A DNA stretch of 64,000 bases, from the NCBI RefSeq assembly GCF_900110165.1, contig NZ_FOCQ01000004.1, forward strand, positions 1-64,000. Reading direction: 5' to 3'. The stretch is from Lihuaxuella thermophila (GTDB taxonomy: Bacteria; Bacillota; Bacilli; Thermoactinomycetales; Thermoactinomycetaceae). The notes beneath the pieces were generated by a model that did no database searches, was not told the origin of the DNA, and saw only the letters and a program-made list of their open reading frames with translations. Below are positions 59,016 to 64,000 of this stretch, piece after piece. Position numbers and translations under genes: made by a program. How positions within the stretch are numbered: position 1 is the stretch's first letter; each line of letters begins with the position of its first letter.

Positions 59016-60148
59016 CATGGAGAGACGGGGGTTTTGCCTATAATAAATTTCCAGATATCGCGGAATACATGAGCCCTGTGCAAGGCGAGTAAAATAACGG
59101 ATGAAACCGGTCCGATAATCAATCCCAGAAAGCCGAACAGCTTGAGCCCGACGAAAAGAGAAATCAGTGTCAGGAGGGGATCCAGCCCCACATTGGTGGC
59201 AACCAATTTGGGTTCCAGGAATTGGCGGACGACGATAATCACCCCGTACACGACGGATAAGCCGACTCCCAGATGAATATTTCCGGTGATGAATAAATAG
59301 ATCACCCACGGAACGAGCACAGCGCCTACTCCCAAATAGGGAAGCAAATCGACCAGGCCGATGACAAAGGCAATAGTGAAAGCATACGGCACTTTTAAGA
59401 TGACCAGGCCCAGGAACATGATGACCGCCGTAATGGAAATGAGCGTAAGCTGGGCCCGGATAAAGCCGAACAACGCTCTTTTCATGTCCTGAATCACCAT
59501 GCCGCCGGTGGTTTGAATCCGGTACGGAATCACTCGGAGCAGTTTCAGGCGTAGACGCGGCCAATCCAATCCGATAAAAAAAGCGGCCAGGGTGATGAAC
59601 ACAAGCACGCTGAGCAGATAAGGCAGATCGCTGAGAAAGCGTCCGATTCCCGCGAGGATGCCGGTAATCATCTCTGTTCCTTTGTTGGTGATAACCCCGA
59701 TATTTTCCTGAATGCTGGCTGTGATTTGCTGCTGGTGTTGAGGATTCTTCTGCAGGTATGTCTGAACGGTATCCATGATCCGTTTGAGATCCGTGTTTTC
59801 TCTGGTGAAGGTGTCTATAAAAAGCTGGCCCATTTTATTGAGAAATGCGGGCAGAAACTCTGCCAAACGGGTCAGCTCGACGACAATTTCCGCTACCAAA
59901 AAGATGAAAAAAGAAAAAATAAGGGTAAGTAACAGAAAGAGAACGAGCGTGACGCTTGCCCAGCGAGGAAGCCGTACTTTCCTTTCCAACCACTGCACCA
60001 GAGGCTCGATCATCATGGCGATCACCCAGCCGATGATAAATGGGTAGAGAAGAGGAAGTGAAAAGCTTATCAAATAATATGCGCCGACTACGATGATGAA
60101 CACCGTAAAAGTCCGGATCGCGGGACCGAGCCAATAACTGTAATTCAT
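59015..60148 (-). CDS. ytvI: AI-2E family transporter-like sporulation protein YtvI
   Basis: 377 residues with about seven to eight hydrophobic helices: TVFIIVVGAYYLISFSLPLL, VTLVLFLLLTLIFSFFIFLV, LLSVLVFITLAAFFIGLDW, and the C-terminal conserved block SIALVDLLPYLG-like region (VIGLVDLLPYLGVGAVLVPW) plus FLEPKLVATNVGLDPLLTLI. It is the YtvI subgroup of the AI-2E/PerM family; in Bacillus it is sporulation-associated. No transported substrate is known. It is convergent with fxsA and divergent from citZ. The ATG at 60148 has a weak SD (GGTCAAC). Confidence 0.88.
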   Translation of the reverse strand: MNYSYWLGPAIRTFTVFIIVVGAYYLISFSLPLLYPFIIGWVIAMMIEPLVQWLERKVRLPRWASVTLVLFLLLTLIFSFFIFLVAEIVVELTRLAEFLPAFLNKMGQLFIDTFTRENTDLKRIMDTVQTYLQKNPQHQQQITASIQENIGVITNKGTEMITGILAGIGRFLSDLPYLLSVLVFITLAAFFIGLDWPRLRLKLLRVIPYRIQTTGGMVIQDMKRALFGFIRAQLTLISITAVIMFLGLVILKVPYAFTIAFVIGLVDLLPYLGVGAVLVPWVIYLFITGNIHLGVGLSVVYGVIIVVRQFLEPKLVATNVGLDPLLTLISLFVGLKLFGFLGLIIGPVSSVILLALHRAHVFRDIWKFIIGKTPVSP

Positions 60149-60618
60149 GCAGTTGACCTCCCGAGTTTAAATCGCCGCTGAGCAATATTATAGCATTTTG
60201 GGGCTCTCCATGACAGGAACAGGGAGCCGGATTTATGTTTATTCATTCACAATTCTGACTCCCGTTGCTTGGAAGAAAAACACATAGGATGCGAATTACT
60301 TCAATTTGTGTTAAAATGATTAACGAATGAACTACGGGCACTTAAAAGGCAGATAATTTCTTTGTTTATGAAAAACTGTTTTTGTTTGCATAAGACAGTG
60401 TAAAAATACAACGGGAATCTGTTTCCAACATAAAAAAATTTGTGTAAATGCGAACATGCACTGTCTTTTCAGTAAAGTTCCCTTATAATAAAGATAAAGA
60501 ATGATGGTTCATTCAGTTTGTAGCTTCAATATAAACATCTCACACAACCCGTTTCTCATGGTCAGAGGTGCTCTTGAGGTACCCTTATTATACAAGCCTG
60601 TTGTAAAGGAGCGATCAT
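60149..60618. promoter_or_regulatory. Intergenic/leader region of citZ
   Basis: About 470 bases. A GGGGCTCTCC...GGGAGCC hairpin lies near 60202-60228. A TATAAT at 60484-60489 is the probable -10 of citZ, and AAGGAGCGATC is its SD. No gene is supportable; carbon-catabolite or CcpC-type sites were looked for but none is convincing. Confidence 0.5.
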
Positions 60619-61731
60619 ATGACGGTTGCAAAAGGTTTAGAAGGTGTTGTAGCTGTAACTTCCGAAATCAGCTCGATTGTGGATAGTGTTTTGACTTATC
60701 GTGGATATAATATTGATGAGCTGGCGGATTATTCTACTTTTGAGGAAGTTGCTTTTCTGCTGTGGAACGGCCGTCTTCCTTCCAAGGCCGAGCTGGATCA
60801 ATTGAAGCGGGAACTGGATGAGAATGCAGCCATCCCGGATGCTTTGCTCGAACAGTTGAAAATCTTTCCGAAAACGGCTCATCCGATGTCTGTCCTGCGT
60901 ACAGCCGTTTCCGCCCTGGCTTTGTATGATGACGAGGCCGAAGTACAGACGGTTGAGGCCAACCGCAAAAAAGCGATTAAGCTTACAGCCAAAATTCCGA
61001 CAATTGTAACCGCTTTTGCCCGGATCAGACAAGGGCTGGACCCGGTCGCGCCCAAAGCGGGGATCGGCTTTGCCGCAAACTTCCTCTATATGTTAAACGG
61101 CGAAGACCCTTCCGAAGTTGCCGTTAAGGCGTTTGATAAAGCACTCATTTTGCACGCTGACCATGAGTTGAACGCTTCTACTTTCGCCGCTCGTGTCACC
61201 ACCGGCACTCTGGCCGACATGTATTCGGCGATCACTTCAGCCATCAGTGCTCTGAAGGGGCCTCTTCATGGGGGAGCCAACGAACAGGTCATGGCCACTC
61301 TGGAAGACATTGGCTCGCTGGATCGGATTGAAAGCGTGATCCAAGCCAAACTGGATAATAAGGAAAAAATCATGGGCTTTGGCCACCGCGTTTACAAAGA
61401 CGGGGATCCGCGGGCAAAACATTTGCGTGAGATGTCCCGCCAATTAGCCGAACAAAAGGGCAACACCCTGTGGTATGAAATGTCCACAAAAATTGAACAG
61501 CTTGTCTATGAGAAAAAAGGGCTAAAACCGAACGTCGATTTCTACTCTGCTTCTGTGTACACCTATCTCGGCATTCCCAGGGACCTGTTTACGCCGATCT
61601 TTGCCATGAGCCGCGTCACCGGCTGGACCGCCCATGTACTGGAGCAATATGCAAATAACCGGCTCATTCGCCCGCGTGCAGAGTATACCGGATTGACCAA
61701 CCAGTCATATGTCCCCATCGATCAACGTTAA
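60619..61731 (+). CDS. citZ: Citrate synthase
   Basis: 370 residues, the type found in Bacilli (not the longer E. coli form). It condenses oxaloacetate with acetyl-CoA. Motifs: MTVAKGLEGVVAVTSEISSI, HADHELNASTFAARV near residue 182 (catalytic His region), GPLHGGANEQVM near 217 and MGFGHRVYKDGDPRA near 250, then DFYSASVYTYLGIPRDLFTP (catalytic Asp). Good SD AAGGAGCG. citZ-icd-mdh is the Bacillus order; the gene is followed by a 283-base gap with hairpins before icd. Confidence 0.96.
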   Translation: MTVAKGLEGVVAVTSEISSIVDSVLTYRGYNIDELADYSTFEEVAFLLWNGRLPSKAELDQLKRELDENAAIPDALLEQLKIFPKTAHPMSVLRTAVSALALYDDEAEVQTVEANRKKAIKLTAKIPTIVTAFARIRQGLDPVAPKAGIGFAANFLYMLNGEDPSEVAVKAFDKALILHADHELNASTFAARVTTGTLADMYSAITSAISALKGPLHGGANEQVMATLEDIGSLDRIESVIQAKLDNKEKIMGFGHRVYKDGDPRAKHLREMSRQLAEQKGNTLWYEMSTKIEQLVYEKKGLKPNVDFYSASVYTYLGIPRDLFTPIFAMSRVTGWTAHVLEQYANNRLIRPRAEYTGLTNQSYVPIDQR

Positions 61732-61948
61732 TAGCGGTTGAGGGATAGCCATCCGTAATCTCAATTGTAGGTTCCCCTTGCGGGGATCTTCGCTGCAGCC
61801 GTATAATACTTCCAAGAAGTGCGGAAACACTTAAAACTAATATTCGAATGAAAACTCGGTCAATATGCAATTCGTGAAGAGCATGGCAAGAGTCGGCCCG
61901 ATGAAGGGATCAGCCCGTCCGTTCACCGGTGCCGTGGTTGACATGGAT

Positions 61949-61971
61949 GGGACGGGGGTCTACCCCGTCCC
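61949..61971 (+). promoter_or_regulatory. Strong GC hairpin in the citZ-icd gap
   Basis: GGGACGGGGG (61949-61958) pairs with CCCCGTCCC (61963-61971). There is no T-run, so it resembles an RNA-processing or stabilising hairpin rather than a terminator, 44 bases upstream of the icd ATG. Confidence 0.6.
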
Positions 61972-62014
61972 GGATCTTCAGTCTTTAACAGGAACTGACA
62001 AAAGGGGTGTTTTC

Positions 62015-63310
62015 ATGGTACGGTTTGCAACGCTTGAACCACCGACAGTTGGCGAAAAAATTACAGTAACAGACGGGAAGTTACATGTACCGGACCAGCC
62101 CATTATTCCGTTTATCGAAGGGGATGGAACCGGCCCTGATATTTGGGCGGCTGCCAAGCGCGTTCTCGATGCTGCTGTGGAAAAAGCATATGGCGGAAAA
62201 AAGAAAATCGCCTGGTTTGAGGTGTATGCCGGCGAAAAAGCGAATGAAAAATTCGGCGAATGGCTCCCTGAAGACACACTGACGGCGATCCGTGAATACC
62301 GGGTAGCCATTAAAGGCCCGTTGACCACGCCGGTCGGAGGGGGAATCCGTTCCCTGAACGTGGCACTCCGGCAAGAGCTGGACCTCTATGTCTGCCTGAG
62401 GCCGGTTCGCTATTTTGAAGGAGTTCCATCGCCCGTCAAACGCCCGCAGGATGTCGACATGGTGATTTTCCGCGAAAACTCTGAAGATATCTATGCCGGG
62501 ATTGAATGGGAAGCCGGATCTGAAGAAGTGAAAAAAGTGATCCGTTTCCTGCAGGAGGAGATGGGTGTCAAGAAAATTCGTTTCCCAGAAACCTCGGGAA
62601 TCGGCATCAAACCGGTCTCTCAAGAAGGAACCGAACGCCTGGTTAAAGCAGCCATCGAATATGCGATCAACCATGGCCGGAAGAGCGTGACCTTGGTACA
62701 TAAAGGAAATATTATGAAGTTTACCGAAGGAGCTTTTAAAAACTGGGGTTATGCTGTAGCCGAACGGGATTATGCCGGCAAGGTATTCACCTGGGCGGAG
62801 TATGACCGCATCAAAGCCGAAAAAGGGACAGAGGCAGCGAACCAGGCGCAAGCCCAAGCGGAAGCCGAAGGAAAAATTATTGTTAAAGATTCGATTGCAG
62901 ACGCCTTTTTGCAACAAATCCTAACCCGTCCGGCAGAATATGATGTTATCGCTACGTTAAATCTAAACGGGGATTACATCTCCGATGCCTTGGCAGCGCA
63001 AGTGGGCGGAATCGGAATCGCACCCGGAGCCAACATCAACTACAACACAGGCCATGCGGTTTTTGAAGCAACACATGGAACCGCGCCTAAATATGCAGGG
63101 TTGGATAAAGTGAACCCGGGTTCAGTCATCCTGTCCGGCGTCTTGATGCTGGAGCACCTGGGCTGGCAAGAAGCAGCCGATATGATCTATGCCGCAATGA
63201 GCAAAACGATCAGCCAAAAAACCGTCACCTACGATTTCGCCCGCCTCATGGAAGGGGCGACCGAGGTGAAATGCTCCGAATTTGCTGATCACCTGATCAA
63301 GAATCTGTAA
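62015..63310 (+). CDS. icd: NADP-dependent isocitrate dehydrogenase
   Basis: 431 residues. Oxidatively decarboxylates isocitrate to 2-oxoglutarate. [14 protein letters not shown] near residue 29, [20 protein letters not shown] near 109 (the Ser of RSLN is the phosphorylatable/substrate residue known in E. coli), [14 protein letters not shown] near 151, [17 protein letters not shown] near 230, [20 protein letters not shown] near 311 and [12 protein letters not shown] near 350 (NADP site). ATG 62015 follows AAAGGGGTG by 6 bases; the longer in-frame version from 61865 lies in the hairpin region and has no SD. Confidence 0.96.
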   Translation: MVRFATLEPPTVGEKITVTDGKLHVPDQPIIPFIEGDGTGPDIWAAAKRVLDAAVEKAYGGKKKIAWFEVYAGEKANEKFGEWLPEDTLTAIREYRVAIKGPLTTPVGGGIRSLNVALRQELDLYVCLRPVRYFEGVPSPVKRPQDVDMVIFRENSEDIYAGIEWEAGSEEVKKVIRFLQEEMGVKKIRFPETSGIGIKPVSQEGTERLVKAAIEYAINHGRKSVTLVHKGNIMKFTEGAFKNWGYAVAERDYAGKVFTWAEYDRIKAEKGTEAANQAQAQAEAEGKIIVKDSIADAFLQQILTRPAEYDVIATLNLNGDYISDALAAQVGGIGIAPGANINYNTGHAVFEATHGTAPKYAGLDKVNPGSVILSGVLMLEHLGWQEAADMIYAAMSKTISQKTVTYDFARLMEGATEVKCSEFADHLIKNL

Positions 63311-63573
63311 TGAATAGCAAATCCATGACAGGTTCTTCTCAGCAATAAATTTTTAAAAGAGAGGTGAAAACCTGCTGCTTTCAGAGGAGTGACCCATCCG
63401 GCTTGCCATCACCCTGTAAACGGGAACCGGGCCGGGTGTCGGTTACGGCTTCACGAAGGAGGCACAACCCTCAGCTTGGATGAAGGCTGCCCCAAAATAG
63501 TACGGGCTCCGGGCCGGAGAAAGTACGGAAACACGAAGCCGGATGTTTCTCCGAGTTAGCAGCAGGAATGAAG
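63311..63573 (+). promoter_or_regulatory. icd-mdh gap, hairpin-rich leader of mdh
   Basis: 263 bases without an ORF. CTCCGGGCCGGAG at about 63510-63522 is a small stem-loop, and GC-rich complementary segments (CGGGAACCGGGCCGGG, GGTTACGG) suggest structure. No known riboswitch consensus is recognised. It may hold an independent mdh promoter or RNA-processing signals. Confidence 0.35.
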
Positions 63574-64000
63574 ATGGCAATTCGACGCAGAAAAATTTCG
63601 GTCATCGGGGCTGGTTTTACCGGTGCCACCACCGCTTTAATGCTGGCGCAAAAAGAACTGGGGGATGTGGTTCTGGTTGACATCCCGCAGGCGGAAGGAC
63701 CCACCAAAGGGAAAGCGCTCGATATGTTGGAAGCCGGCCCTGTTCAGGGATTTGACGCCAACATTATCGGAACGAGCGACTACGCGGAAACGGCCAATTC
63801 CGACCTGGTGATCATCACCGCCGGAATCGCGCGTAAACCGGGGATGAGCCGGGATGATCTGGTAAGCACCAACGCCAAAGTGATGCGTGCGGTTACCGAG
63901 CAAGTGGTCAAATACTCTCCGGACTGTATTATCATCGTGTTGACCAATCCGGTGGATGCGATGACTTATGAGGTTTACCGGACGTCAGGATTCCCCAAAC
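63574..64000 (+). CDS. mdh: Malate dehydrogenase (cut by window end)
   Basis: The first 142 codons are seen. [20 protein letters not shown] opens the Rossmann fold (GxGxxG), [20 protein letters not shown] follows, then [20 protein letters not shown] near residue 82 with the substrate Arg residues, and [20 protein letters not shown] near 115. It oxidises malate to oxaloacetate with NAD. ATG 63574 has AGCAGGA 6 bases upstream; ATG 63568 is too close to the SD. The closest family is the LDH-like bacterial Mdh of Bacillus. Confidence 0.95.
   Translation, partial: MAIRRRKISVIGAGFTGATTALMLAQKELGDVVLVDIPQAEGPTKGKALDMLEAGPVQGFDANIIGTSDYAETANSDLVIITAGIARKPGMSRDDLVSTNAKVMRAVTEQVVKYSPDCIIIVLTNPVDAMTYEVYRTSGFPK

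Overview
The window reads as a chromosomal segment of a Gram-positive, endospore-forming member of the Bacilli. The evidence is sporulation genes (spoVR, ytrH, ytrI, ytvI, four YheC/YheD coat-type ATP-grasp genes), a Bacillus-like gene order in the right half (ytoI, ytpI, ytrI/ytrH, dnaE, ytsJ, accDA, pfkA, pyk, ytzA/fxsA, ytvI, citZ, icd, mdh), strong AGGAGG-type ribosome binding sites, frequent TTG/GTG starts, and Rho-independent terminators after most units. Thermoactinomycetaceae is my best family guess, from the WIAG-tail-like repeat protein and general gene flavour. That is an inference, not a sequence match.

Layout. 1-179 is the 3' end of an IS200/IS605-type tnpB element whose right end abuts a DeoR-type regulator. 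1192-4938 is a four-gene sugar-phosphate operon (class II aldolase, PfkB kinase, SIS isomerase/deaminase, ROK kinase), resembling amino-sugar/tagatose routes and divergent from the DeoR gene. 5.2-6.9 kb has a short-chain dehydrogenase and a DUF559-type nuclease. 7.2-11.2 kb has a YhbD-bactofilin pair behind a double palindromic operator, then an orphan EssB/YukC-like gene and a membrane/TPR-like protein with a paralogue at 39-40 kb. 11.5-16.5 kb holds an FAH-family hydrolase, a repeat-bearing non-coding stretch and the kynA-kynU-kynB tryptophan degradation operon. 16.6-22 kb has an aromatic-rich membrane protein, a quinone oxidoreductase, mgtE behind an M-box Mg2+ riboswitch, and spoVR behind a structured leader.

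22-32 kb looks like a spore-surface locus: a 1273-residue protein built of about a hundred ~10-residue repeats, with a near-WIAG C-terminal motif, then an operon of four YheC/YheD ATP-grasp genes plus a GNAT acetyltransferase. yheA and ytkL follow. 33.1-36.2 kb is an AT-rich island. It has a broken tyrosine recombinase, an RNPP-like regulator (Xre HTH plus TPR-like repeats) and two tandem tiny peptide genes that sit in a duplication of the regulator's own 3' end. A divergent small gene next to them carries a palindromic operator. This is my best candidate for a previously undescribed system: a peptide-sensing regulator whose peptides lack a visible secretion leader. 37-39 kb has a P450 and a PadR regulator divergent across a long palindrome, with a nine-codon upstream ORF coupled to padR.

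41-64 kb is the conserved core: CBS/DRTGG regulator ytoI, isopentenyl-diphosphate isomerase type 2, sporulation genes ytrH/ytrI, dnaE, pgpA, malic enzyme with an adjacent GntR/FadR-like regulator and its palindromic site, fatty-acid synthesis (accD, accA), lower glycolysis (pfkA, pyk) and the TCA genes citZ, icd and mdh (cut by the window end). Functionally this block feeds glycolytic carbon into malonyl-CoA and the TCA cycle.
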